Assembly: GCF_003056355.1 (NCBI RefSeq)
Contig: NZ_PYVW01000008.1
Coordinates: 1-64,000, forward strand
Length of the DNA: 64,000 nucleotides
Direction: 5' to 3'
Origin: Devosia naphthalenivorans
GTDB taxonomy: Bacteria > Pseudomonadota > Alphaproteobacteria > Rhizobiales > Devosiaceae
Part shown: one piece after another, positions 44,200-52,840 of the stretch
How positions within the stretch are numbered: the first letter of the stretch is position 1
Layout of the letters: every line of letters begins with the position of its first letter
Position numbers and translations under genes: made by a program
The notes under the pieces: generated by a model
Database searches by the model: none
Seen by the model: the letters and a program-made list of their open reading frames with translations, nothing else
What the model was told of the DNA's origin: nothing

Positions 44200-45614
44200 T
44201 GCGGATCCTCGCCGATCAGCGCGCCGAGTTCGGCCGGCAGGGCGGCGGCCCATTGGGTTATATTGCCGGCGCCAAGGCAGACGACATAGTCGCCATCTTC
44301 GGCGCGGCTGGCGAGCAGCGGTGCCAGCGCTTCGGGGCGGTCGATGACGCGGGCGTCGCGATGACCGCGGGCGCGGATGCGGTTGACCAGTTCCTCGTGG
44401 GTCACGCCGGGAATGGGTTGCTCACCGGCCGCATAGACGGGCGCGACGATGACGGTATCCGCGTCGTTGAAACAGGCGGAAAAGTCGTCGAACAGATCCT
44501 TGAGGCGGGAATAACGGTGTGGCTGCACCACGGCGATGACGTCGCGCCTGGTGGATTGGCGGGCAGCCTGCAACACGGCGGCGATCTCAACCGGATGGTG
44601 GCCATAGTCATCGATGATCGTGATGCCGCCAACCGTGCCGGTCTTGGTGAAGCGGCGCTTGACGCCCGTAAAACCCTTAAGGCCCTTGCGGATCGCGTCG
44701 GCCGGAATGCGGAGCTGGTCGGCCACGGCGATGGCGGCGGTGGCATTGAGTGCGTTGTGGACGCCGGGCATGGGCAGTTCGAGCCCGTCGATCCGCAACT
44801 GGGTGAGGCGGATGCGGTCGCGGATTTCGACCGAGAAGTGCTGCACGCCGTCGTGGTTTTCCAGATCGACCAGTCGCACATCGGCCTGCGGATTGCGGCC
44901 ATAGGTGATGACGCGGCGATCCTTGATCTCGCCCACCAGCGCCTGCACCTCGGGGTGATCGAGGCACATCACGGCAAAGCCGTAGAAGGGCACGTTTTCC
45001 ACGAACTGGTGGAAGGCCTTCTTGACGCCCTCGAAGTCGCCGTAGTGGTCCAGGTGTTCCGGATCGATATTGGTGACGATGGCAACGTCGGCCGGCAGCT
45101 TGATGAACGTGCCGTCACTTTCGTCGGCCTCGACCACCATCCATTCGCCGCCGCCCAGCCGGGCATTGGTGCCATAGGCATTGATGATGCCGCCATTGAT
45201 GACGGTGGGGTCCAGACTACCGGCGTCGAGCAGGGTCGCGACCAGCGTGGTCGTAGTGGTCTTGCCATGCGTGCCGCCGATGGCGATGGCGGTCTTGAAG
45301 CGCATGATTTCGGCGAGCATTTCGGCGCGGCGCACGATGGGCAGCGCCTTGGCACGGGCGGCCACGAGTTCGGGATTGTCCTTCTTGATGGCCGAGGAGA
45401 CCACCACCACTTCGGCCGTGCCCAGATTGTCTCCGCTCTGCCCGATCTCGACCTTGATGCCCATGTCGCGCAGGCGCTGCACATTGGGGTTGAGCGAAGC
45501 GTCCGAGCCCTGGACCGTGTAGCCCTGGTTGTGAAGGATCTCGGCGATACCGCTCATGCCGATGCCGCCAATCCCGATGAAGTGGACTGGCCCGATATTG
45601 CGCGGCATTTTCAT
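44196..45614 (-). CDS. murC: UDP-N-acetylmuramate--L-alanine ligase
   Basis: MurC adds L-alanine to UDP-MurNAc, the first Mur ligase step. The 472 residues show the Rossmann N-domain ([15 protein letters not shown], 11-25), the ATP loop GGTHGKTT (113-120), the central-domain [12 protein letters not shown] and the C-domain [14 protein letters not shown] 45614 overlaps the murG stop (ATGA). An open frame runs on upstream to 46061, but it lies inside murG and has no Mur homology. Confidence 0.96.
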   Translation of the reverse strand: MKMPRNIGPVHFIGIGGIGMSGIAEILHNQGYTVQGSDASLNPNVQRLRDMGIKVEIGQSGDNLGTAEVVVVSSAIKKDNPELVAARAKALPIVRRAEMLAEIMRFKTAIAIGGTHGKTTTTTLVATLLDAGSLDPTVINGGIINAYGTNARLGGGEWMVVEADESDGTFIKLPADVAIVTNIDPEHLDHYGDFEGVKKAFHQFVENVPFYGFAVMCLDHPEVQALVGEIKDRRVITYGRNPQADVRLVDLENHDGVQHFSVEIRDRIRLTQLRIDGLELPMPGVHNALNATAAIAVADQLRIPADAIRKGLKGFTGVKRRFTKTGTVGGITIIDDYGHHPVEIAAVLQAARQSTRRDVIAVVQPHRYSRLKDLFDDFSACFNDADTVIVAPVYAAGEQPIPGVTHEELVNRIRARGHRDARVIDRPEALAPLLASRAEDGDYVVCLGAGNITQWAAALPAELGALIGEDPQ

Positions 45615-46726
45615 GAGTGTTGTTCCATCTGGGATTTGGGCTTGCCGGATAGTCTCTCGGCAAGGTCGGCCAGCTTCTCGACGGCGCGCGGCTGGCCAAG
45701 GGTACGGGCGGCGGCGGCAGCGTGGGTCAGGGTTGCAGGCTCGGTTAACAGGGTCGTGAGGCGAGTGCCTAGCGATTGCGGCGACAGCGTGGCCTGCTCG
45801 GCGACCCAACCGGCGCCGGCGGCCTCGACGATGAGGGCGTTGTTCTTCTGGTCGGCATCGAGCGAGCCCGGCAGCGGCACGAGGATCGCGGGGCGGCCGA
45901 GGACGGTCAGCTCGGCAATGGTGGAGGCGCCGGACCGGCCGATCACCAGATGGCTTTGGGCGATGCGCTCGGGCAGGTCGGAGAAGAAGGCGGCGAGTTC
46001 TGCGGAGATGCCGGCACTGGCGTAGACTTCGGCCACACGGTCGATGTCCTCGGCGCGGCATTGCTGCACGATGTTGAGGCGCTGACGCAGCGCATCGGGC
46101 AGCGTGGCGATGGCACCCGGCACGATATCCGACAGCGCCTTGGCGCCCTGGCTGCCACCGAAGATCACGAGGCGGATTTCGCCGTTTTCCTCGAGGGCGG
46201 GATAGGGTGTGTCGGCAACGGTGCGGACCCGGTCGCGCACCGGATTGCCGGTGACGACTTTTTCGATGCTGAAACCGTCGGCGAACCTGGTCTTGCCGAA
46301 GCTCAAGGCCAGGACGCTGGCGAAGCGGCCAAGCGCGCGGTTGGCGCGGCCCATCACGGCGTTCTGCTCATGCAGGATGCCGGGAATGCGCAGCAGGTTT
46401 GCGGCGAGGAATGGCGGGAATGTCGGATAGCCACCGAAGCCGATCACGCAGTCGGGCTTGCTGGCGCGAAGCTTGCCGAATGCGACGGCAATGCCGCGTA
46501 GAATCTTGACCCCTGCCCCTGCCATGTGGAGCGGGTTCTTGCCCGATGGCGTGGCAGAGGGCACGATGTGGATAGCGCTGGCCGGAAAGTCGGCGCCATA
46601 ACTCTCGACGCGATGGTCGGTCATCAGTTCGACCACGTGCCCCCGACGCAGCAATTCCTGCGCCAGCGCCATGGCCGGGAAGAGATGCCCTCCCGTGCCG
46701 CCCGCCATCAGGATGAACTTGCTCAT
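45611..46726 (-). CDS. murG: MurG N-acetylglucosaminyltransferase
   Basis: MurG transfers GlcNAc to lipid I and so makes lipid II at the inner membrane face. The 371-residue GT-B enzyme carries G-loop 1 [10 protein letters not shown] (9-18), [30 protein letters not shown], the third G-loop [13 protein letters not shown] and the UDP-GlcNAc motif [20 protein letters not shown]. Its start overlaps the ftsW stop and its stop overlaps the murC start, so ftsW-murG-murC-murB are tightly coupled. Confidence 0.96.
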   Translation of the reverse strand: MSKFILMAGGTGGHLFPAMALAQELLRRGHVVELMTDHRVESYGADFPASAIHIVPSATPSGKNPLHMAGAGVKILRGIAVAFGKLRASKPDCVIGFGGYPTFPPFLAANLLRIPGILHEQNAVMGRANRALGRFASVLALSFGKTRFADGFSIEKVVTGNPVRDRVRTVADTPYPALEENGEIRLVIFGGSQGAKALSDIVPGAIATLPDALRQRLNIVQQCRAEDIDRVAEVYASAGISAELAAFFSDLPERIAQSHLVIGRSGASTIAELTVLGRPAILVPLPGSLDADQKNNALIVEAAGAGWVAEQATLSPQSLGTRLTTLLTEPATLTHAAAAARTLGQPRAVEKLADLAERLSGKPKSQMEQHS

Positions 46727-47895
46727 TCGGCGGGGACCAATGGCGCGACGGCGCTTCTGTAGCTTGGAATACCGGTGGCCATGCGCTCCTCGGGCTTGGT
46801 GCGGGTGAAGGCGAGCATCAGCCCCATGCCAAAGGCGATGGCGATCATCGAGGTACCGCCATAGGAAACGAAGGGCAGCGTCATGCCTTTGGGCGGTATG
46901 AGATTGAGGTTAACCGCCAGGTTGATGCCGCACTGCATAGCGAACTGGATCGCTAAAGTCGACGCGGCAAGGCGCGCAAAGAGGCTGGTCTGGCGCTGCG
47001 CCCCCATCATAGCGCGTAGCACAATGAACGCGATCAACGCGACCAGCACCATGCAGAACAGGATGCCGTATTCGCCCGCGGCTGCGGAAAACACGTAGTC
47101 GGCGTGCGCGTCGGGGATGAGCTTCTTGGCGATGGATTCGCCGGGACCGCGGCCGAACCAGCCGCCTTCGTGCAATGACTGCAGCGCGCGGTCGATCTGG
47201 TAGGTGTTGCCACCACCTTCGGGATTGAGAAACGTATCGATACGGCGCGACACGTGGGGGAACAGCAGATAGGCGCCAAAGATCAGCCCGCCGCCCGCCG
47301 CCGCCAGGCCAAAGATGATGAACCAGGAAATGCCGCTGATGAACAGCAGCACCGCCCAGGTTCCAGTGACCAGCGCCGTCTGCCCTATATCGGGCTGCAG
47401 CAACAGGCCGGCCACGATAGCCACCATGATAGCGCTCGCCAGCAACCTGCCCGGCACGTTCTTGTGGATCATCGACTCCGCAAACAGCCACGCACCCAGC
47501 ACGGCAAACGCCGGCTTGACGAATTCTGAAGGCTGGACCGACTGTCCGGCAAACGAGATCCAGCGGCGCGCACCCTTGACCTCGGTACCAAACCGGAGCG
47601 TCGCCCACAGCAGCACGAGGCTGACCACCAGTGTGACCAGAGCTGCGACGCGCGCCTGCCGGTGATTAAGGAAGGACGCGATGATCATCACCGGCAGGGC
47701 CACCACGCAGAACATGGCGTGGCGAACGACGAAGAACCATTGGGACAGCCCAATGCGCTCGGCTACCGGAGGGCTGGCAGCAAAGCTGAGCACCATGCCA
47801 CAAGTCATCAACAGGATCAGCGCCCCTAACAACTCCCGGTCGATCGACCACCACCACTCGGCTATCGGGGTTTTTTCGGCGCGGGAAAACATCAT
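46723..47895 (-). CDS. ftsW: FtsW, SEDS septal glycosyltransferase
   Basis: This 390-residue SEDS-family protein polymerises lipid II at the septum with FtsI. About ten membrane segments are visible. The conserved TEVKGARRWISF loop, the QPSEFVKPAF motif and the C-terminal LPFVSYGGTSMIA motif are all present. The ATG is 47895 (a second follows immediately). It is the first gene after the GIY-YIG/repeat insertion, so transcription from mraY would have to cross that segment; a local promoter is possible but not evident. Confidence 0.95.
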   Translation of the reverse strand: MMFSRAEKTPIAEWWWSIDRELLGALILLMTCGMVLSFAASPPVAERIGLSQWFFVVRHAMFCVVALPVMIIASFLNHRQARVAALVTLVVSLVLLWATLRFGTEVKGARRWISFAGQSVQPSEFVKPAFAVLGAWLFAESMIHKNVPGRLLASAIMVAIVAGLLLQPDIGQTALVTGTWAVLLFISGISWFIIFGLAAAGGGLIFGAYLLFPHVSRRIDTFLNPEGGGNTYQIDRALQSLHEGGWFGRGPGESIAKKLIPDAHADYVFSAAAGEYGILFCMVLVALIAFIVLRAMMGAQRQTSLFARLAASTLAIQFAMQCGINLAVNLNLIPPKGMTLPFVSYGGTSMIAIAFGMGLMLAFTRTKPEERMATGIPSYRSAVAPLVPAE

Positions 47896-48063
47896 GCTGA
47901 GCGCCGGGCGGACCGGCCTCCACTTCGATACAAACTACATCCAATTGTAGCAGTCCGATGGTTACCGATTTCCCAACCGCATTCGCGTTTTGCGAGTCGG
48001 TGGAGGGAAAGCGATGCGATGCCTCAAGTGACTTCCTCCATTCTCCACGTCGTCCCCGCTCTC

Positions 48064-48137
48064 CACGTCATCCCCGCGAAAGCGGGGATCCCACTGCACC
48101 AAAGTGAGATTCCCGCTTTCGCGGGAATGACGTTGTG
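48064..48137. repeat. R1 palindromic repeat, paired copy left of the GIY-YIG gene
   Basis: The left arm CACGTCATCCCCGCGAAAGC (continuing GGGGATCCCACT) faces the right arm AGTGAGATTCCCGCTTTCGC (continuing GGGAATGACG). The arms differ by C/T at matched stem positions, with pairing retained within each arm. It ends about 35 bases before the GIY-YIG start. Confidence 0.88.
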
Positions 48138-48172
48138 ATTAATTCGAGAGAAAGCAGATGGGAGGCCGTCGA

Positions 48173-48469
48173 ATGGGGAAGCAGTTCTACGTCTATATGG
48201 TCGCCAACACGAACCGAAACGTCCTCTACACGGGCGTTACCAGCGACATAATCGCCCGCATCCACGTCCATCGGAATGAGTTGGTCGACGGGTTCACCAA
48301 GGACTACAGAGCCCACGATCTTGTCTGGTACGAACACCACGAAACAGCCGAGTCGGCCATCACTCGCGAAAAGCGCATCAAGAAATGGCGTCGAGCGTGG
48401 AAGGACGAATTAGTGGCCACGATGAACCCCGGCTGGGCTGATCTGTATGAGCAGATTGTGGGGGGTTAG
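48173..48469 (+). CDS. Single-domain GIY-YIG endonuclease
   Basis: This is a 98-residue protein consisting only of a GIY-YIG nuclease fold. YVYMV (6-10) and LYTGVT (18-23) correspond to the GIY and YIG strands. R29 and H33 follow in ARIHVHRN, and the catalytic Glu is E66 in AITREKRIKKWRR. All expected catalytic residues are therefore present. The ATG at 48173 has GGGAGG 7 bases upstream; an in-frame ATG at 48158 is the alternative. It lies on the plus strand, against the dcw direction, where murD would be expected, and has a paired R1 palindrome on each side. This layout hints at a mobile or repeat-associated nuclease; its DNA target is unknown. Confidence 0.88.
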   Translation: MGKQFYVYMVANTNRNVLYTGVTSDIIARIHVHRNELVDGFTKDYRAHDLVWYEHHETAESAITREKRIKKWRRAWKDELVATMNPGWADLYEQIVGG

Positions 48470-48494
48470 TCCGTGCTTCTCCGATAGGACTTCT

Positions 48495-48580
48495 CCACCA
48501 CGGCGTCATCCCCGCGAACGCGGGGATCTCACTTTGCCCGGAGAAGTGAGATTCCCGCTTTCGCGGGAATGACGTGGTGG
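48495..48580. repeat. R1 palindromic repeat, paired copy right of the GIY-YIG gene
   Basis: The left arm (48495-48534, core ATCCCCGCGAACGCGGGGAT) and right arm (48544-48580, core ATTCCCGCTTTCGCGGGAAT) are near-perfect complements around 9 bases. It begins 26 bases after the GIY-YIG stop and ends 30 bases from the mraY stop. Confidence 0.9.
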
Positions 48581-48610
48581 CGGAGCGGATGACACGGTGA
48601 AAGGCTACCC

Positions 48611-49696
48611 TTACCGCAGCTTGAGACTGCTCAATCCCACCAGCGCTAGCACGAAGCTGATGATCCAGAAACGGATCACGACTTGGGATTCCGTCCAGCC
48701 CAAATGCTCGAAATGGTGGTGGATCGGGGCCATGCGGAACACGCGCTTGCCGGTGAGGCGGAAGGAGGCGACCTGGACGATCACCGAGACGGTTTCGAGC
48801 ACGAAGAGGCCGCCGATGATGGCCAACACGATTTCGTGCTTGGTGGCGACGGCGATGGAGCCCAGAGCGCCGCCCAAGGCGAGCGAACCGGTGTCGCCCA
48901 TGAAAATCTGCGCTGGTGGCGCGTTGAACCAGAGGAAGCCGAGGCCTGCTCCGATCAATGCACCGCAGACGACCGCCAGTTCGGCAGTGCCGGGAACATG
49001 ATTGAGCAGCAGGTAGTCGGAGAAATTCTGGCTACCCACCAGATAGGCGATGAGCGCAAAGCAGGCTGCCGCGACCATTACCGGCACGATCGCCAGGCCA
49101 TCGAGACCATCGGTGAGATTCACCGAATTGCCGGCGGCCATCACGACGAAGCCGCCGAACAGGATGTAGAAATAACCCAGATTCAGCGCCAGATCTTTGA
49201 CGAAGGGGAACAGCAGCGAAGTGCCGTAGGCGCCGGACGCAAGCTGGGAAATGGCGAAGGCCGCGATGCAGCCGATCAGCGCTTCAAGCAGCAGGCGTTG
49301 CTTGCTGCCGAAGCCGGCATGGCTCATGCGTTTGACCTTGAGATAGTCGTCGTAAAAGCCGATCGCCCCGAAGCCAAGGGTGACAAATAGCACGACCCAG
49401 ACATAGCCATTGCTGAGATTGGCCCAGAGCAATGTCGAAACCACCGCCCCCGAAAGGATCATCAACCCGCCCATGGTGGGCGTTCCCTTTTTGGTCAGCA
49501 AATGGGTGGCGGGCCCGTCCTCGCGGATCGGCTGGCCCCTGCCCTGCTTGAGGCGCAGCAGCGCGATCATGCCGGGACCGAACATGAAGACGAAAAACAA
49601 CGCCGTTATCACCGCTCCAGCAGTGCGGAAGGTGATGTAGCGGAAGACGTTGAAGGCCGCGAACGCTTCGCCGAGCTGGCCGAGAAAGTAGAGCAT
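48611..49696 (-). CDS. mraY: Phospho-N-acetylmuramoyl-pentapeptide transferase
   Basis: MraY links UDP-MurNAc-pentapeptide to undecaprenyl phosphate to form lipid I. The 361-residue, ten-helix enzyme shows [11 protein letters not shown], the [11 protein letters not shown]sp pair, [14 protein letters not shown] and the C-terminal [15 protein letters not shown] loop. It starts 27 bases after the murF stop. Its 3' end borders the repeat and GIY-YIG segment instead of murD. Confidence 0.97.
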   Translation of the reverse strand: MLYFLGQLGEAFAAFNVFRYITFRTAGAVITALFFVFMFGPGMIALLRLKQGRGQPIREDGPATHLLTKKGTPTMGGLMILSGAVVSTLLWANLSNGYVWVVLFVTLGFGAIGFYDDYLKVKRMSHAGFGSKQRLLLEALIGCIAAFAISQLASGAYGTSLLFPFVKDLALNLGYFYILFGGFVVMAAGNSVNLTDGLDGLAIVPVMVAAACFALIAYLVGSQNFSDYLLLNHVPGTAELAVVCGALIGAGLGFLWFNAPPAQIFMGDTGSLALGGALGSIAVATKHEIVLAIIGGLFVLETVSVIVQVASFRLTGKRVFRMAPIHHHFEHLGWTESQVVIRFWIISFVLALVGLSSLKLR

Positions 49697-49723
49697 GAAG
49701 GGGAGCGTCCTCGCTGGCTGGGA

Positions 49724-51118
49724 TCAGTGGCCGGTGAATCTTTGGCGGATTTGATCCACGATTTTCGTCAGCCCCACGCCGTTGGACCCTTTGACCATAA
49801 CTGCGTCGCCATAGGCAAGATCGTTCAGCACGATCTCTGCCATCTCGGCTGAAGTCTGTGTGTGCGCCGCCACACGGTCGGGGCCCAAGGCTGCTGCAAG
49901 CGCACCCATGCCCGAACCCACGAGATAGATGCGTTCGGCGCCGGAGGCCAGTACCGCAGGTTTGAGGCTGGCATGGAGCGCATCGCTCTGCGCGCCAAGT
50001 TCCAGCATATCGCCCAGGATCACGACCTTGCGTCCCTCGGGCGCGGCTTGGGCCGCGAACACTTCCAGCGCTGCGTCCATGGAGGCGGTGTTGGCGTTAT
50101 AGCTTTCATCGATCAACAGGAGCGGTTTTTCCCTGGGGCCCAAAAGGCTGCGTTGTCCGCGCCCTGCCTGTGCCCCAAAACTCGCCAGCGCACGAAGCGC
50201 CACTTCCGGCTCGACACCGGCAATATGCGCGACCGCGAGAGCGGCGGTGGCATTTGCCACCATGTGACGGCCGGGGACCGGCAGCACCAGTTCGTACTGC
50301 ACACCATCGTGTTCGATGGTGGCAAAGCTTTTGTCGGCCGCCGTCTCGATCTTGAGGATCTGCCAATCCACACCACAGGCTTCGCCATAGGTGACGATGT
50401 TCTGGACACCGGCGGCATGCGCTTCCTCGAGCAGGATGCCGATGTGCGGGTGGTCCGCGTTCAGCACAACCGTTCCGCCCGGTTCCAGACCCGCAAAAAT
50501 CTCGGCCTTGGCACGGGCAATGCCGTCGATGGAGTCAAAAGCTTCCAGATGGGCGGCGGCCACGGTGGTAATCACCGCAATATGCGGACGCACCAGCTGG
50601 CTCAGCGGCCGAATTTCATCGGCCGCGCTCATGCCCATTTCGAAGACACCGAACTGGGCGCCCTCAGGGAGGCGGGCGAGCATCAGCGGCACGCCCCAAT
50701 GATTGTTGAAACTCTTGATCGAGGCGTGCGTGGAGCCGGCAGCTTCCAACACGATGCGGATCGCTTCCTTGGTCGTGGTCTTGCCCACGCTGCCGGTGAC
50801 ACCGACTATCGCCGCACGGCTACGCGCGCGAGCCGCCTGTGCGATGTCGCGCATTCCTTCAAGTGCATCGGGAACCACGACCCGCCCCGGGCCTTCGCCC
50901 CGGCTGACCAAGGCCGCCGTAGCACCGTTGGCGAGCGCGGTATCGACGAAGTCATGACCGTCGAAGCGGTCGCCCCTAATGGCGACGAACAGGGCGTTGG
51001 GGCCCAGTTCGCGCGAGTCGATGGAGATGGAGTCGATGGGCGTGACGGGATCGAGGTCGGGAGCATGGCCACCAGTGGCGGCGAGGATTTCGGCGACGGT
51101 GTAGAGCGATGTGGTCAT
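49724..51118 (-). CDS. murF: UDP-MurNAc-tripeptide--D-Ala-D-Ala ligase
   Basis: MurF adds the D-Ala-D-Ala dipeptide made by Ddl, completing the pentapeptide. The 464 residues have the ATP loop GVTGSVGKTTTKEA (106-119), KSFNNHWGVPLMLARLP, the FEMGMSAADEI motif and the C-domain DESYNANTASMDAAL. The start ATG at 51118 is separated from murE by 258 bases of R2 and R1 repeats, a break in an otherwise compact cluster. Confidence 0.96.
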   Translation of the reverse strand: MTTSLYTVAEILAATGGHAPDLDPVTPIDSISIDSRELGPNALFVAIRGDRFDGHDFVDTALANGATAALVSRGEGPGRVVVPDALEGMRDIAQAARARSRAAIVGVTGSVGKTTTKEAIRIVLEAAGSTHASIKSFNNHWGVPLMLARLPEGAQFGVFEMGMSAADEIRPLSQLVRPHIAVITTVAAAHLEAFDSIDGIARAKAEIFAGLEPGGTVVLNADHPHIGILLEEAHAAGVQNIVTYGEACGVDWQILKIETAADKSFATIEHDGVQYELVLPVPGRHMVANATAALAVAHIAGVEPEVALRALASFGAQAGRGQRSLLGPREKPLLLIDESYNANTASMDAALEVFAAQAAPEGRKVVILGDMLELGAQSDALHASLKPAVLASGAERIYLVGSGMGALAAALGPDRVAAHTQTSAEMAEIVLNDLAYGDAVMVKGSNGVGLTKIVDQIRQRFTGH

Positions 51119-51164
51119 GAGCGGTTTCCGCTTGGGCGTGTCGCACAGAATGGCTTTACACAGC

Positions 51165-51256
51165 AGACCTCATCCTGAGCTTGTCGAAGGACGAGGTCGT
51201 GGCACCAAGCCTCCACTCGCTCGACCCCGTGGTTCGACAAGCTCACCATGAGGTCT
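51165..51256. repeat. R2 palindromic repeat, paired copy
   Basis: One arm is AGACCTCATCCTGAGCTTGT (continuing CGAAGGACGAGG). The other, read on the minus strand, is AGACCTCATGGTGAGCTTGT (continuing CGAACCACG). Each arm can form a hairpin: TCCT/AGGA in one and TGGT/ACCA in the other. It lies between murF and murE. Confidence 0.85.
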
Positions 51257-51284
51257 CCTGCAAATCTCCATTCACCGCACCCCA

Positions 51285-51321
51285 AAAGTGAGATTCCCGC
51301 GTTCGCGGGAATGACGCCGTG
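51285..51321. repeat. R1 palindromic repeat, solitary copy
   Basis: AAAGTGAGATTCCCGCGTTC then GCGGGAATGACGCCGTGAG: one right-type arm with a GTTC loop, between murF and murE. Confidence 0.82.
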
Positions 51322-51376
51322 AGTGCCTGGAATGGCGTAGCGGTAAATGGGAAAGACGCCGTAAGTGGAATAGTCC

Positions 51377-52819
51377 CTACCCCTTGATCGCTTCGGCCAC
51401 GACCTCATGGTCGGAGAAATGGTGTTTGGTGGTTCCCACGATCTGGTAATCTTCGTGGCCTTTGCCGGCGACCAGCAGGACGTCGCCGGGCTGCAGCGAT
51501 TTGACTGCTTCGGTGATCGCCGCCCTGCGGTCCCCGACTTCCTTGGCGCCTTGTGCTGCGGCGAGGATTTCGGCGCGAATGGTCTGGGCATTTTCCGTGC
51601 GCGGATTGTCATCCGTAACGATGACGTCATCGGCCATGCGCTGGGCGACTTCACCCATCATCGGCCGCTTTCCTTTATCGCGGTCGCCGCCCGCGCCGAA
51701 GACGACGCGCAGTTTTCCCTTTGCATAGGGCCGCAGCGAGGCAAGCGCGGATTCAAGCGCCACCGGCTTGTGGGAATAGTCGACGAAAATGGCCGCGCCA
51801 TTGTGCTCGGCGACCAGCTCCAGCCGCCCCTTGGCACCCTTGAGCTCGGACAGGGCAGGAAAAGCCTGTGCCTTGTCGACGCCGGTGGACATGGCCAATG
51901 CTGCCGCGATCAAGGCGTTGCTGACCTGGAACTCGCCCGTCAGCGGCAGGTGGAAGCTCAGTTTTTCACCCACATGCCGCACCTCGACGCGCTGACCATA
52001 GCCTTCCGGCTCGATCGAGAGAACCTCGATATAGGCCCCCTCCCGACCCACCGTGAGCAATGTGGCGCTGGCGCTCAGCGCGGCGAACATGAAGGGCTCA
52101 TGCTCGGGGTCGTCGACATTGACCACGGCCGGGCCGCTATCGACCAGCAGATCGGTGAACAGCCGCAGCTTGGCATTGCGGTATTCGTCCATGTCCTTGT
52201 GGTAGTCGAGGTGATCACGGCTGAGATTGGTGAACGCCACGGCCTCGAAATGCATGCCATCAAGGCGTCGCTGGTCCAGCCCATGGCTCGACGCTTCGAG
52301 CGCCACATGGTTGATGCCCTGCGCCTTGAGCGCGCGCATCGACTGATGCAGGGTGCGCGAATCCGGCGTTGTCAGGCTGCCCTCGATCAGGCGGTGCGCC
52401 GTTTCCACGCCAAGGGTGCCCACGCTGGCGCCAGGAATGCCGCAATAGTCCCAGATCTGGCGGACGAAGGAGGCAACCGACGTCTTGCCGTTGGTGCCGG
52501 TGACCGCGACGGTGATCTCCGGCTGCGGCTCGAAAATGCGCGACGCTGCCCGGGCATAGGCCGCCCGCACATCCTTGACCACGATCACCGGCACGCCAGG
52601 ATCGCCCACCGGCGCGATATCGGTGATGATGGCAAGCGCGCCCCGACGCACGGCGTCCGGTACGAACTGGTTGCCGTGCACATTGTTACCCGGCAGGGCG
52701 AAAAAGATATCGCCGGGCTCGATCCGGCGGCTGTCCGAATTCAGCCCGAATACGGCACCCAACCCCTTCTTGGGGCGAGCGCCGGAGCCTTCGAGCAGTT
52801 GTGTGACGCTAAGGGACAC
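51377..52819 (-). CDS. murE: UDP-MurNAc-L-Ala-D-Glu--meso-diaminopimelate ligase
   Basis: MurE adds the third residue of the stem peptide. The 480 residues have the ATP loop TGTNGKTS (107-114), NLSRDHLDYHKDMDEYR with the carbamylated-Lys region and the DNPRTE motif (about 404-409), whose DNPR signature indicates meso-diaminopimelate specificity. The start is GTG at 52819 with GAAGGA upstream. It follows ftsI by 21 bases. Repeats separate its 3' end from murF. Confidence 0.96.
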   Translation of the reverse strand: MSLSVTQLLEGSGARPKKGLGAVFGLNSDSRRIEPGDIFFALPGNNVHGNQFVPDAVRRGALAIITDIAPVGDPGVPVIVVKDVRAAYARAASRIFEPQPEITVAVTGTNGKTSVASFVRQIWDYCGIPGASVGTLGVETAHRLIEGSLTTPDSRTLHQSMRALKAQGINHVALEASSHGLDQRRLDGMHFEAVAFTNLSRDHLDYHKDMDEYRNAKLRLFTDLLVDSGPAVVNVDDPEHEPFMFAALSASATLLTVGREGAYIEVLSIEPEGYGQRVEVRHVGEKLSFHLPLTGEFQVSNALIAAALAMSTGVDKAQAFPALSELKGAKGRLELVAEHNGAAIFVDYSHKPVALESALASLRPYAKGKLRVVFGAGGDRDKGKRPMMGEVAQRMADDVIVTDDNPRTENAQTIRAEILAAAQGAKEVGDRRAAITEAVKSLQPGDVLLVAGKGHEDYQIVGTTKHHFSDHEVVAEAIKG

Positions 52820-52840
52820 GGCAGGCGATCCTTCTGGATT

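Noticed and set aside
44199..46025. A 608-codon plus-strand open frame antisense to murC and murG
   Set aside because: Same shadow effect; the minus-strand genes are intact and translationally coupled.
45615..46061. N-terminal extension of murC to 621 residues
   Set aside because: The extra 149 codons lie wholly inside murG, show no Mur homology, and the internal ATG at 45614 overlaps the murG stop in the usual ATGA.
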